Assembly (NCBI GenBank): GCA_014058105.1
Contig: JACGCM010001659.1
Span: 6,259,001 to 6,323,000, forward strand
DNA: 64,000 bases
Origin: Kingdonia uniflora
Taxonomy: Eukaryota > Streptophyta > Magnoliopsida > Ranunculales > Circaeasteraceae
Direction of reading: 5' to 3'
The notes under the pieces are model-generated. The model worked only from the letters and a program-made list of their open reading frames with translations, was not told where the DNA came from and did not search any database. Below are positions 32,398 to 45,375 of the stretch, one piece after another; the first letter of the stretch is position 1, and the number at the start of each line of letters is the position of its first letter. A program made the translations under genes and the position numbers.

Positions 32398-34755
32398 TGA
32401 TAGGTCATGGTTGTCTATCCACGTGTCTAGGTGTCTCTCTTTCTCGAGATTAGTACTAGGGTTATTAGTAGGCTATAAATAATAGGGTTTTGCACCTTTT
32501 CTCAAAGGTTGTTTTTGTTGGAGTTAGTATTGATAGCTTGTTTTAGGGTTCTTCAAGTTAATAAACGGATTTATTAATTTTATAGTGTTTTAATTGCTAG
32601 GAATTTTTATAGTAGCTTCCGCCTACTAGTGCCTATCAAATTTGGAATCAGAGCGCGTAACTTCATGGGCTTTTCTCCGCGTTCTTTAGGGCGATTTTCT
32701 CTTAATTTGTGATTTGAAAATTTAGGAGTTGTGAACTTTGAATTTCCCATCGAAAGTCATTGGAGTTTAAGTTATAGACATCTTCGTTCATACTGTGAAA
32801 TTTCTTGTTATTCTATTGCTGATTCGTGAAGTTAATGTTCGATTGGATTTTTGTTTCTCTCTCTTAGAAACAGTTCTCTGGAGTTCTTTTGAAGGAAGAA
32901 GCTAAAGATCTAATCCAGAAAAGGAATTTTGATTCTATACATTTCTAACAATTTGTTAATTTGTTGCTTTTTAGTAGGTTCTCTCCAAGAGTTGTTGGTT
33001 ACTTAAGCAGCTTGGTTCTTGTGTTTAAGTGGGTTCTCTCCAGCAGTTAGTTAAGTGGATTTGGTGAGTTTGTTAGCTTAAGTGGATTTGCTCCAGCAGT
33101 TGCTTTTCTCTTCACTTCATATTCTAAAGTATATGTTGCAACTGTGAGGAACGACCAATAACAAAACCAAATAGAAAGAAAGAATGGTACTTGCTTATTT
33201 TTCTCTCTCTCTCTCCTATGGTGGGTAAGAGACCGGTGGGGAGACCACATAGTCTTGACACACGTATTAATCGTATAGAGGGGTTGATCGATGAGCTGAA
33301 AGACGGGATGTCCAAGATGTAAGAGATGTTTCAGGCTTTTATTGTTGCCCAAAATAAGGCGTCAAACACTACAAGAGAAACAATTACGAGTGCAGAAAAT
33401 CAAGAGGTAATCCATGAGTAACAATCAAAAGAACCGGTTTATGATGAAGACAAAAAGCCTTTCGAACCATTAGCTGAAGATTTTTTTTTTAATCATTTCC
33501 ATGAGGATACTCGTTATATACCACCACCACGTCGTCCTCTTCCAACTACTGAACATGGACAAGGTCGTGAAAATGGGTCGCACGAACAATTTGAGGGGAG
33601 AGGCATTAATCACAGGGTTGATGAGGAAAGGGGTTGGAACAATGGCAACACCTATGGAGGCAATTCTAATCTCCTCGCTATTAACAACAATCATCGAAAG
33701 GTAACGATCTCTCTGCTTTTGTTCGCATTCTTACTTCTCTTCAACTCGATATTAAGCTTAATATCGCTGAATTTGACAGGAAACTTGACCCGATGCCTTT
33801 ATGGATTGGATCACCCGAGTTGACAAAAATTTGCTTATAAAAAGTATGGGGATCCCAATCGAATAATGCTCATCGAGACAAAGCTCGTAGGTTACGCACT
33901 TACTTGGTGGAATAGTGTGCAAACTGGTCGTATTCAGCAGTGGTATCCGTCAATTACTAAATGGGGACAAATGTGTCGGGAATTTGTAAAAGAATTTATC
34001 CCAATTGGATATGAGCGTGATATTTTTATGACTACAAAATATGTGCCAAGATAAGTCCAATGTGACCGAGTATAAAGATGAGTTCTTATTGAGCGCTCGA
34101 GTTAATTTGCGTATAACTGAGGAACAAAAGGTGGGATGGTATGTAAACGGCCTAGAAAGCATTATTTAGAACGATCTAGCATCCAAAAACCTTTTTGTTA
34201 TGCATTCTAACTACCTACTCAAGTACGACTTCAACCTCTACTGTTCAAGCATCATCAACATCGGTATTCCCCGCTTGTGTCCCAAATTAGACTAGTACAG
34301 TTTCATGCTTCGGGTGAGGCAAATCAGGGCATATGAAGAAAGATTGTCCCCAATTGAAGAAACATGTGACACTGATTATCGAGAACAGGTGACAGCGGCG
34401 GTTCAGAGTTTGTGGGACAAAGAGGAAATAGAAACTGAGGTTTTGGCTCCCATGTCCGGATATCCTGATCCGAAAAATTTGACCTCGAATTTTTCAAACT
34501 CGGGAAGAGTTGATAGGTCATGGTTGTCTATCCACATGTCTAGGTGTCTCTCTTTCTCGAGATTAGTACTAGGGTTATTAGTAGGCTATAAATAATAGAG
34601 TTTTGTACCTTTTCTCAGAGGTTGTTTTTGTTGGAGTTAGTATTGATAGCTTGTTTTAGGGTTCTTCAAGTTAATAAACGGATTTATTAATTTTATAGTG
34701 TTTCAATTGATAGGAATTTCCATAGTAGCTTACTTCCGCCTACTAGTTCCTATCA
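32398..34755 (+). mobile_element. Gag-only non-autonomous LTR retrotransposon (TR-GAG type)
   Basis: LTRs 32398-32638 and 34511-34755 (both TGATAGGTCATGG...CCTATCA) are flanked by a perfect 5-bp duplication TAAAC (32393-32397 and 34756-34760). The PBS TGGAATCAGAGC at 32643-32654 fits initiator tRNA-Met. The 1.9-kb interior encodes only a gypsy-type gag; no protease, RT or integrase fits between gag and the 3' LTR. A purine-rich tract (CGGGAAGAG) precedes the 3' LTR. LTRs differ at about ten positions plus a 4-bp indel by eye. This matches the published terminal-repeat-with-GAG (TR-GAG) class, moved by pol from another element. It lies in HSDH intron 5. Confidence 0.9.
33218..34500 (+). pseudogene. 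Gypsy-type gag of the TR-GAG element
   Basis: Starts MVGKRPVGRPHSLD at the ATG at 33218, with a coiled-coil-like RINRIEGLIDELKDG, an acidic/proline-rich middle, and the gag core YALTWWNSVQTGRIQQWYPS near 33890-33950 followed by FIPIGYERDIF. Near 34303-34350 the frames give remnants of a zinc-knuckle neighbourhood (FGCG then AYEERLSP in changing frames). A stop after DGMSKM (about 33320) and several frameshifts disable it. Confidence 0.8.
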
Positions 34756-35225
34756 TAAACGCTTAAGGTATCATGAAAAGAATGATAACCAGGATAATAT
34801 GAAAAATCTTAGACATCATATTCGCACAACATTCGGAAAAGAAATCAACTTAGTTGAAGATAGGATAGAAGAAGGTTGAGCAGAAGGATATTGCGGTGGT
34901 CGTGGTGGTGTGGGGTAACAAAATCCAATCAGTCGCATCTCCCATTTCTTGCATACACAGTCGCGTAGGTTGTACCTCACATGATGTACTACATAAGTAC
35001 ATATATGCATATGTTGCTGGTACATATACAGTCATTTGAAAGTATAGGTTCAAACTGGACGAAATAGATGGATTGGAAGAGATTGGGACGATAATGGGGT
35101 TAAAACTGGATGATATTGAGGGACAAAATGCAATTCGTCATACCTCCCATCAATGGGTGAACTTGTTCCATCATCTAATTTGTGGTTCACAGTTCAATTT
35201 TATTTTACTTCTAAGGCGATAAGAA
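34756..35225. other. Non-coding intron sequence between two insertions
   Basis: No open frame of interest; probably original HSDH intron 5 or the decayed 5' end of the following LINE. No LTR or inverted repeat seen. Confidence 0.4.
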
Positions 35226-38200
35226 AGTAAAGTGGGGCATAAACCATATAAACCAATACATTGTCAAGATGAGATAATAACACCGAAGTTTTATTCAAAT
35301 CTTCCTAAGGAAAACAACAATGATAATATGGAGGAATTCACTATTTCAAAGTTAATTTCCCTTGAGCAGGCTGAAGAATTAACTAAAGATTTTATTGCTT
35401 TTAGTGCAGAGGAAATAAGAAATATGGTTTTTGCTGAGAAAGAGGACAAAAACTCCTGGGATGGATAGTTTTAATGTGTTCTTTTATAAGACATGTTGGA
35501 GCATTGTGGGGAAGGATCTTATTAAAGTTATTCAAAGTTTTTTTAGACAGTCAATGCTTCTTCATGAGATAAATATTACAGTTATAAAGTTGTTGTCAAA
35601 TGTCCCCAATCCTCAAAGTTTACCAAACTTTGGGCCAATTTCTTTGTGTAATGTATCATACAAATTCATTACCAATCAGCCTTTATAAAGGGGAGGTTTA
35701 TACAAAACAACGTATTGTTAGCCCATGAGTTAACTAGGGACTTTAGAAGAAAAAAATGGGGTTCCCATAATGCTTCTCAAGGTTGATATTCATAAAGATT
35801 TCGATTCTGTAAGATGGGATGGGACTATCTTTTTGCTGTGATGATGAAAATGGGGTTTCTTACAAAATTTGCGGATTGGATAATGCCATGTGCCACTAAT
35901 CCAAAGATTAAAATTAATGTCAATGAAGAGATCATGGGATTCTTTGCTAGTAGTAGAGGTGTAAGACAAGGTGATTCTTTGGCTACATACCTCTTTACTA
36001 TAGTTATGCAGCCACTTTAAATATTCTCAACAAAGCAGTTGGTGCATGAAATTTACAAGTCTTTCCAAGTTGTAAAACATGCAAATATCCCATCTACTAT
36101 TTGCAGATGATCTCCAATATGTTCGAAAGCCAATGCCCAAGCTGCCTCTAAAACTGGAGATATTTTACAAGCTTTGCTAGACTTTCTGAGCATAGAATTA
36201 ATCCTGCAAAGAGTTCCCTATATTTCACTGGTCTACAGCTGGGATGTGAGGGAATCTATATGCAGGAGTTTTCAATTCCAGGAAGATAAGTTAACAGTGA
36301 AGTATTTAGGATTGCCACTTACTTGTTCAAGACTTTCCAAACTGGATTGCTCCCCTTGGTAGATAAACTACAAAAAAGGATATTAAACTGGAAACACGAC
36401 TTTTTACCTTTTGGGGGGAGAGTTGAACATCTAAGAATTATCCTTCAATCCTTAACAGTGTATTGGATAGGTTGTTTTGGACTTCCTAAAGTTGTTATTA
36501 TTAAAATTGAGAGAATTTTTGAAGATTTCCTATGGTCTGGGAATGTTAATGCCAAAGTTATTTCCAACGTAGCATGAACAGACATCCATTTGACCAAAAG
36601 GGAAGGAGGTTTGGGCATAAGAAGACTGAAAGATTTTGCTAATGTTATTATATCCAGATCTGTGTGGAACTTAATTGTGGGTAGAAAAAATCTTTGGACA
36701 CTGGATTAGAGAGAAGTATCGTACAAACTGTTTTTGGACTATAAAAGTACCTGAGGGCCGCTTATGGGGGATGAGATCAATGATAAAGAGAAGAAATTTC
36801 ATGCAAGAAAACTGTAAATACATTATTGGCAATGGTGATAAAATCTCCTTCTGGCATGATCCTTGGGTGAGAAACAATGCTCCCCCTCTGAAATTCAATA
36901 GCTCAAACATAATGCTCTCAGGTATTAGAATGATAAAATGTTTCAAGCTTTGCTGACAGAGATAGATGGATAATTTCTCCAGGAAGAAGAAGATTAAATG
37001 AGATAAGCCCATTTTGGAATGAGGTGCAAACTATGGATAAACCTTCAGGTGAGGATGAAGATTTAATCATTTGGATTCCAAGTAAAGATGGTAAATTCAA
37101 TACTAAATCTGCTTGGGATCAATTGAGAGGTGCTAAGCCTAATGTTCCTTTATTCAAAGCAATGTAGAGCAAGACATCTATGCCAATGCACACTTTCCTT
37201 GCTTGGTTAAATTAGAAGCAGAATGAAAACAAGGGACTTCCTTGTTCAAATTGAAATAATACAATAATCTTACTGCTCTCTCTATGACGCTAAAGAAGAA
37301 AACAGGTCTCATTTATACTTTGATTGCAGTTTTTCTAACTATATTTGGTCAAGCATTCTCAGCAGTGTGGGCATTGTGAGAACAACTGTTAGATGGGAGG
37401 AAGAGCTCATATTTGTCCAGAAAGATAATCTTGATTCTGCATTGAAAGTGATTTCGAAAACTGCTTTTAATGCATCAATTTACCTCATATGGGAAGAGAG
37501 GAATCTTAGACACTTCAAGAGGTAGAATACTTCAAAAGAAGTAGAGGTTACAAAGATCCAACTTACAGTGGTGCAGAAAATTCAGAATTCTAGCTTCAAT
37601 TTCTGGAGAACAAAAGTAAACAAGTAACTACTTCTAAACTGGGGTCTGAATCAAAAATTAAAGCAGCCTAGACAAACTGTTAAAGAGTTGTGGAAGGGCT
37701 CAACGAATATACAATTACACTGGATACTGCTTGCATCAAAAGTGAGTGCTCATTTAGAGGAATATTTAGGCTATCTAATGGCATTCCCATAATGGTTTAT
37801 AAAAAGAGAAGCAAGGGGTTTATGATGAAAACAATCTTCTCTTCTTGGCAATACTAGAGGGTTTAGAATATGCAATAAAAATGGGATGAAAGGATTTAGC
37901 AATCTTCACAGAATCTGGATTTGTAACACCAGAATTATCTGCTGACCGGACTTCTAGTCGGAGAATAATGAAGATCTACAGAATGATAGATAAGATCTCA
38001 TCCGATCAAACGCATTAATCCTCAAATATGGCAGCTAGACTTTTATTATTACACTGCAAAGCTTTCTATTTGCTTCATTTGTAATTTTTTTTCTGAGTTA
38101 GCTAGTGTTTGTACAACTAATTCACTATGGAAATTTCCCTCTTTTGCAAATATTTGTACATGAATGAAAAAACAGTGCGGGCCCTGCCCAACTCCAGCTT

Positions 38201-38700
38201 CCTTCCTAAAAAAATGGATGTTCTCACCCATGAACCAGTTTTTCAACTGAATGAGACCCAACTTGATACAAAGACCCAGAGCATGCATTTATGATTTTAT
38301 GTGCAAGGATTTTATCCTTGGTATTCATCTCCAATTAATAATCAGAAGCAGGACAAAAGAAATTATTCATTAAAACATAACTAAGTGTTAGTTAGCTAGC
38401 AGGTCAAGAGGAAGTCTAAAGGATAGGAAGATCTACTTTAGACGTCATGATCTCACTCTAAGGATTCACCTTTTAGTGGAGTACAGTGGCCTCGGATTTA
38501 AGGGGCATACATAATCCTCAAATCACTAATGACCCGTTGAAAGGAACTAAACTGGGCTGATTTATTTGGTGTCTTGTCCTAACTCTGTTTTTTGCTTTGA
38601 CCTATTTGTTTTCCCTTTCGTTGTGGCTCTCTTTGTCTCTCTTTGTTTGTTCCCTTGATTTCAATAAAATGATCAAGTTTGCAAAAAAAAAAAAAAAAAA
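35226..38700 (+). mobile_element. L1-type LINE with poly(A) tail, decayed
   Basis: ORF2 fragments run in order in several frames: EEIRNMVFAEKEDK and TPGMDSFNVFFYK (RT N-terminus), RGVRQGDSLATYLF near 35957, LLFADDL near 36095 (catalytic), VKYLGLPLTCSRLSKLD near 36300, then the zf-RVT part near 37150-37350. An RNase H-like tail follows at about 37840-37920 (AILEGLEYAIK... in broken frames). The 3' UTR ends with AATAAA (38663-38668) and an A18 tract at 38683-38700, which is strong evidence of a retrotransposed 3' end. ORF1 and endonuclease are not seen. It lies in HSDH intron 5, and a solo LTR follows 9 bp after the poly(A). Confidence 0.87.
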
Positions 38701-38709
38701 CATTATATC

Positions 38710-39480
38710 TGTAATAGTCTATTTTCGTATTGCACAAAGATAGCGCTTTACACATTCGAAATCTAGTATATTTAGTTATGAACAGGAAACAAACAACACT
38801 AGATTTAGCGGAAAACCCTTGAATGGGTTAAAAACCACGACATCTCCTAAGGATTTTAGAAAGAAGGAGATGTATATTTAGACTGCTAGCTATTACAAAG
38901 AGAGAGAGAGAGAGAGAGATGTAGAAAAGATCTCTTAGAGGTTCTCAGAGCAGCCTCTCTAATTCGTAGCTATCTAGTCTTATTTATAGGTCTTATAATA
39001 TAACCGTTGGTTACATTGATGATGGACGTTACAATATCGGGTTTTGATGAGTCTTCATGGTAGTCTTTTGTAACGTCTTGATACTTGTTGATCTGTAACG
39101 GATCCATTAACATTCTTTAGTTGTAGCTTCAGACCGTTGGGAAGATACGATCTCTTGTGATGCTCGTGTGCATACGATTTGTTGATAAGTGGAGGAGTAT
39201 CTTCTGTAGCGCGAAGTCACAGGATGCTTTGATATCTCCGAACTATTGATGAAGATATGATCTCTAATAGTGTCCGCGTGTATTCGAACTGTTGATAGAT
39301 ATCTTAGTATTTTCTGTAGTGCGATGTTATTGGATGCTATGCCATCCCCGAGCTGTAGATGAGGAAGTATGTATTATGATCTTCTTGTTTTTAGTCTATG
39401 ATTGGTTATCAGTATGTTTACTCAAGCTATGTGAGTTCGAATATCGAACTCAGTACGAGGATTATAAATAAGCCCTCACA
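38710..39480 (-). repeat. Solo LTR of the Tat-type gypsy family (LTR A)
   Basis: 771 bp, reading TGTAATAG...CCCTCACA on the plus strand, which is the reverse orientation of the element. It matches the LTRs at 40296-40984 and 57476-58162 over their length, including a (GA)n run, AACCCTTGAATGGGTTAAAAA and TTTATAGGTCTTATAA (TATA box on the minus strand). Flanking 5-mers are ATATC and ATATT (4 of 5 match). No internal sequence adjoins it, so it is likely a recombination-derived solo LTR. Confidence 0.8.
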
Positions 39481-39620
39481 ATATTAATATTACAAATCAA
39501 CAAAAATAACTGATGCAGAGAAATATATAGCAATAGTAACAAATAGGCTTATCATATCTTCCCATTTCATGAGCTTTTACTCAGAAGCGTTTACAAATGT
39601 GTAAAGAGAGTACTACTTAC
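39481..39620. other. HSDH intron 5 sequence next to exon 5
   Basis: Unfilled intron remnant between solo LTR A and HSDH exon 5. No gene. Confidence 0.5.
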
Positions 39621-40198
39621 AGCCGGATGTGACGTGGGTACAAGACCAACTTCTCATAGTCGTCCTGCATGCCATCATGAACTATTACTTAAGCCGCAAA
39701 TATAGAAAATAAGTAAAATTTGGAGGACGGATAGAGAGGACTACTGGATTGAAAAAGAGAAACCCTTGATTGACGATCCATTTATTATAATAGTAAACCA
39801 TAACAAAAGCTATTTACCATGTCAGATGTAAGTGGTTCTTTATTTGTTAGCACAACGCAACAACCCAACTCAACAACTCGACATATGACCCCAACGGTTT
39901 CAGAACTAGCAGTGCAATCAACAAATGTCAAACCTATAGAAAGAAAGTAATGTGAAATAGAATAGATGGTAGAAGAGAGATCCGAATGAAGTTTTGGTTT
40001 CCATCAACAACGCCCAACAAAGCTTGACCATGGCATAAAACCCAATATGTTAACGCACACTATAATTCTAACATCACATATCGATGCAGAGCAAGACCTG
40101 AGTTCAAAAATTCTACGTACCAATTGATTTTCCCAGTAAGGCCGCGATATCCAAAACTTTTCTCGCTAACTCCAAATTAGTAAATACTTTGCATTCAC
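39621..40198 (-). pseudogene. HSDH exons 3, 4 and 5
   Basis: Exon 3 (40198-40121) reads ECKVFTNLELARKVLDIAAL after AATTTAG and ends G|GTACGT. Exon 4 (39933-39818) reads LTFVDCTASSETVGVI, CCVVLTNKEPL and SDM, ending ATG|GTAAAT. Exon 5 (39664-39621) reads DDYEKLVLYPRHIR and ends CT|GTAAGT. Phases 3 to 4 and 4 to 5 fit. At the end of exon 5 only two bases follow CGG where about twelve (for HEST-like residues) are expected before VGAGLP of exon 6. A deletion of about ten bases would explain this and would break the frame. Confidence 0.92.
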
Positions 40199-40295
40199 CT
40201 AAATTCATAAAAAATATGAGTTGACACAATACACCTATTTTGGGAACATTATTTCAGTTGCTCTCTATACTTGTTTTGTTTTTGGACATTATCCC

Positions 40296-40984
40296 TGTAA
40301 TAGCCTATTTTCGTATTGGACGAAGATAGTGCCTTACACCCTTGAAATATGGAATGTTAGCTAGGAACTGAAAGTAACTAACACAAGTTTTAGCGTGGAA
40401 AACCCTTGAATGGGTTAAAAATCACGACCTATCCTGAGGATTTTAGAAAGAGAGAGATGTTTATAGACTGCTAGTTATTACAAAGAGAAAGAGAGATGTA
40501 GAAAAAGGTCTCTTAGAATATGTGTCAGAGCAGCCTCTCTTAGATGTGTTTTTTAGCAACCTCCCTTCATTTTTAGCTCTCTGATCCTATTTATAGGTCT
40601 TATAACATGACCGTTATTGTTTTAATGAGGAACGTTACAATATATGAATTTGATGAGTCTTTTATGAGGTCTTTTCTAACGTCTTGTTATCTGATCATTG
40701 TTGTCCTTGTAACGAATCTCTTGATGACCTTAGTTGTAACTTTGAATTATTGATGAAGATATGATCTTTAACGATGTTCGTATGTATACAAACTGTTGAT
40801 GGACATCTGAGTATCTTCTGCAGTGCAATATTACTGGATGCTTCAATATCCCCGAACTGTAGATAAGGAAGTTTGTCTCGCAATCTGCTTGATCTCAGTC
40901 TTTGGTTGGTTATCAGTGTGGTTACTCGAGCTATGTGAGTTCAAATATCAGACTCAGTGCGAGGATTAGAAATAAGCCTTTACA
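40296..40984 (-). repeat. 3' LTR of the Tat element (LTR B)
   Basis: 689 bp, TGTAATAG...CTTTACA on the plus strand (element reads in reverse). Next to it at 40985-41000 the minus strand reads GAGAGGGGGCAGT, the polypurine tract that primes plus-strand DNA, so this is the 3' LTR. It has a TATAAATAGG promoter box on the minus strand near 40590. Original HSDH intron 2 sequence (40199-40295) adjoins it. Confidence 0.88.
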
Positions 40985-43900
40985 ACTGCCCCCTCTCAGC
41001 CAATAGCAGGAGAAACGTGTGTGGCGAGTGGTGTTGGTTGAGAAGTCCAGGTGGTAGGATAAAGCATTATCAAGTGCCTTCCCTAGATCAATGGAAGATA
41101 AATATGGGCATAGGAGATGATGTAGAAATTACGTATTATAATGGCACTGGCGTGGAGATCGTAGAGGAAGGGTTCCTTTGCTACCTAAACCATGTCGTTT
41201 ATGGGTTGAGTATTCCCTTAACTTTTTTCCAAAAGGGGGTAATGAATGCTCTAATGAGTTGCCCTGCCTAATTGAATGGCAATGTTTTCGAGATGATGAG
41301 GGTTTGTGAAGCCCTTAACAAGAAATGGAGAGATGGTGATAGTGCAAGACAATTCATTGCGGATGATGTCTTGAAGTATTATAAGTTAAAATATGTGGAA
41401 GGCCGGAAGAGTGGATACTTGTATAGTGATTCGAGGAGGCTGAAATTCTTTGATTTTGAATCTGCTGGGAGACCTTGGTGCGACCATCTTGTGATTGTGA
41501 GTGGTAATTGTATGCAAGTGTCTGGGGAGCCGGCGCTCGAGCTGAAATATAAAAATTTTAACGATGAGTAAGTATCTTCATTCTGCCTATAGTTCATCTT
41601 TTAACTTGTTGCGAGCTTCTAACATAGTTTGTTGTTGATTTGGCAGAGCCTAATCCAAAATGCATTGCTGATACGTCGAGTCTGTTTGATGTCGTATCTC
41701 GGGAAGGAACTTATCTGAATCAAGTGCTTGGAGAGTTAGGTATTCGTAGAGATAAAAGGCTGAACTCTATAGTTTCAAAAGTTCAACGAGCTCATCAAAA
41801 TCGAGCTATGGCTACTTCTGGTTCTGCTTTTGATTGGGCTATAGAGATCCCTGCCTGTACTGCAGGTACTTCGAATATACAACCTCGACGATCTAGAGGG
41901 AAAAAGGTGTTGCCCCCTTCTGAGCAAACAACTCTTGTGCAGACGACGTAGGTGGGAATTGAGGTGGTGGAAGCTGCTGTAAATGAGGTGCCTCCTGCGA
42001 AGAAGCAGAAGCAATAGGTGAAACCTAAACGAACTTCTCCGAAAGATCTCAATCTTGATGTGGTGGGGCAAAAGTCGTGGGAGCTGGCGAAGCATGATCC
42101 AAAATGTTTGGGTGCTGAGATTAAATCCAGCATGTCACAGGTATGTATGATATTATTGTTTGGGTATCTGTATGAGAAACGATCTGATTGATAAATCTGC
42201 TATGTTCTTACTTGTGGCACAACTTTTTGTTACGTGGAAATCAGCCTTTGAGGTGTTAATGGCTGGTACTGAGGACCGTGCTGAACTTGTTTGGCAGCAT
42301 GATGCAGAGATAGCTGTACTGAGGGAATAGTTCGAGAAAGAGAAAATTGCATTGTCTGAGCAGTTGACGGATTAGATAGAAAAGGAGAAAGTTGTGTTGA
42401 AGGAGCAGTTCAAGGCAGAAACTGTTGTGATGAAGAAAGAGAACGAAGCTGTTGCGAAGAAGACTTTTGACAAAGTGTTGGCTGCTCAAAATAATCTGAT
42501 TCAAGCATTTTACTCCTAGAGGTTGACTAAAGATGATGTCGATCTTTCTATTGCTTGGAAGTACGATGAGATAATCTTCCCAGAGGAGGATCCCTCTCCA
42601 GTGGCTAGTCAACCTTCTAAGCAGACCCTGGCTTCTCCAGTTGCTGATGATTCGACCAAGGAGGTAGCAGAAGGTAATTCTTGATTATGTAGCTGTAACA
42701 TAGTTTTGAGACTTGTCTGGTCGAATTTGTCCTTTGTATTGGTAATAGATCTATTTTTGCTTAGACTTTGAATTTTTTGCGGTTGCTATTGATATATGTT
42801 ATTTTGATGGTGAATGTATAATTTCTATGTAGGAGGTAGTTCGTTTGAGGGGAAAAGTGAGCGAGATGGAGAAGGCCTTAAGTCGAGCATGGGATTCCAT
42901 CAATCGTGTTCAACAGGTACATAATATACTTAAATATGAAAGACGTCTTCATAAGTCCAACTTTGATAACACCTTTAAGGAGTTATTCGAGCTTCAATGT
43001 AGATATGGGAAGATAAAAATTGAGAGAGATGAGGTTTTACGAAAAGAGAGCGATAGGTTTGTCTTATTCCGAGAATCCCTTAAGGATAAGCAGTTCGTAG
43101 ATGAAAGTGATAAGTTAAAGTGTCAAAGGTCATTATTGTCTTTGACGCTTTACTTTGAGGCTGAAGTTGATAGTGATCAGGGCTTGAAGGAGGCCTATTT
43201 AGAACTGTTAACTCAGAGAGGTGTAGTGCCAGATCCAGCTTGAGTGAAATTCTAAGCGCAAGAAGCGCATAATCGTCATAGTATAGAGACGAAAAGATGT
43301 TCAGCTCGGGCTGGTGTATCAATCATATGAGGTGGTGTAGGTCCATTGCCTAATGAGCTTAACTTTTCTCGGGGCAAAGAATGATGAGGATCATTTTCTT
43401 TAATATAATGAAGGAAAATAGAAGGGTCCATACATGTTTAGAAAATGATCAGGAACATGCTCGTAACGAACTGGAGTGATATAAAGAACATAATGCGTGT
43501 CTGAGGAGTGAAAAGGTGGAGTGTAATACGTTGTTGCAGAGTTCGGAGAAGAGAGTGAAGTTGTTAGAAGTGCGTTTACTAGATGCAGAAACGTCTGCAA
43601 GTGTCCCAATCGTGTTTGAAGATATATCTTACTCCAAAGCGGGGAAACGTGCTGGTAAAACAGATTATGAATGTCAGATAGCTGATGTGATCGATTTTTA
43701 TGGGGGCGAGCTCGAGAGGGTAGAGAAGAAATTTAGACGTTATATCTCGAGTTGTGGTAAAGATGTTGAAGTAGAGAATGATAAAGTTGAACATATGTGG
43801 TTTACAAAAGGTAATGAGGGTGGGGGAGCTTCAACCTCGAAACCGCAAGCTGAAGAGTCTGAGGAGGAGAAGGTTGAAGATATGTTACCTCACAAACGAC

Positions 43901-45290
43901 ATAAGACACGTCATCAAGAGGTCGTAATCTTTGATGAGCCTTTGCAAGTAGATGTGAGTAGTAGTAGGGTTCCACCATAAGCCCACTAAACTATGGCATA
44001 TAATTGTACTTTGCATAATGTAGTTGATCTCTGTATGTAGTTGTAGAAATAACATCATATCTTAATAAATGTTGCTTGAATGATATGTCTTGCTTGCATG
44101 AATGTCTGTTGATAGATGTATTCCATTTGTAATTTGCTTTTCTAGGCTGAAGGTAATAACTAGAATGAATTGGCCGCTTTATCCGCATCAAATAATGAAC
44201 TGACAGTAAGGTTGCAGGAGTGTTTGTTGGTGGTTAAAAATACGACATTTTCGAATTCAAAGCTGGAGGCAGATATGTTGGAACTGCAGAGTCGGTTAAA
44301 TCCTGTGATTGTAGAGTTGTCATGTAAGGATGCAGAGATATTGACTGCTAATAATGAAGCCGAACTGTGGAAAAAATCTCTAAAGAAGAAAAAATTGGAA
44401 ACCATGGCTGCGAACCAACAAGTACTGGATCTGTCAAGTACGATTGAGAAACAAAAGAATGATCTGTTGTATCATCAATCGGTAGTAACAGATAATGTGA
44501 ATCTGTTAAAGAAGTAAGATGCTGAAGTCCATAATATGCGAGATCGCCTGAAACAGTTGAGGTGGGATTTGCGTGAGGCTCGAGATACTTGTCAGAGAAG
44601 AAGTAATCGAGCCAGAACTCACGAAGAAGCCTGTACAAAAAGAGATCAAGAGCTGAACGTAACCATCAATAAGTGTGACACACGGATCGTCGATCTAGAG
44701 CGACAAAAGCAAGCCTTGGAACTAGAATGTATGCCAGGTAATGTAGTTTTTGAAGAGCTCCATGTGAAGTATAAGGAGTTGCAAAAGTCGGTGGATGCAG
44801 AGAATGATATCGAGTATTGTCAGGAGTTGTGTGAGATGTTGCTACGGATGAAGCGGGATATGGGTCAAAGTGTGCAGATAATAAAGCAGTATAAAGATTC
44901 GTTGCTGAAGGAGAAAGAGTATATGGTAGATCGATGCAAGGCTCTTGAGGACGAGCTAAACAAGGTAAGGACCAAACTTGGTAAAGCTATGATGTTAACT
45001 GCAGATAATACTACATTGTGCACTATGGCTATATTCCATGCTGATGTAGAGAAATTGCGGCAAGAGCATGATTCTATCTTGGCTGCTTTGTCTGAGCACG
45101 GTATGGAGTATGATATGCAGCTCGTGCGGCTACATTATATAGATAATTTGATGCCCAGAGTTATGGAACTACTGAATGCGTCTCCTGCTGTAGTTGATGC
45201 TGCTATACCTTTCCCTGTCTTACTTTCATCTAGTCCTGGGGAAAGTTTGAATGTTGTACGCCCGAAGCGTGAAAAATAGTTAATTATAAT
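40985..45290 (+). pseudogene. Additional antisense gene of the Tat element: gypsy-type 'transposase' domain plus long coiled coil
   Basis: On the plus strand, antisense to pol, broken frames join into one long protein. An N-terminal globular part (IKHYQVPSLDQWKIN, GLSIPLTFFQKGVMNAL, DVLKYYKLKYVEGRKSGYLY, WCDHLVIVSGN) resembles the plant domain known as putative gypsy-type transposase (PF04195-like). Then come hundreds of residues of charged coiled coil (for example ELVWQHDAEIAVLRE, 42845-43243, 43516-43980, 44170-44517 and 44536-45279). GT-AG introns in this orientation are visible, for example 41568-41646 and 42141-42244, though the flanking frames now disagree by one base. In-frame stops are few. 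Such antisense ORFs are known from Tat elements; their function is unknown. Confidence 0.72.
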
Positions 45291-45375
45291 CAGATAGAGT
45301 GTAAATATGTCTTTGCTATAGAAAAAATGTCAAACGTTGAGTAAAAAATGCTTTTGTTTTGTTATCTCTATGTAT

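Noticed and set aside
38710..38720. LINE target-site duplication next to the poly(A) at 38700
   Set aside because: CATTATATC after the poly(A) has no clear matching copy upstream near 35226, and a solo LTR begins after 9 bp, so the duplication cannot be defined.
41272..45279. Independent host coiled-coil gene (myosin- or kinesin-like)
   Set aside because: The coiled coil follows a gypsy-type transposase-like domain and lies exactly between integrase and the 3' LTR, the known place of additional ORFs in Tat elements.
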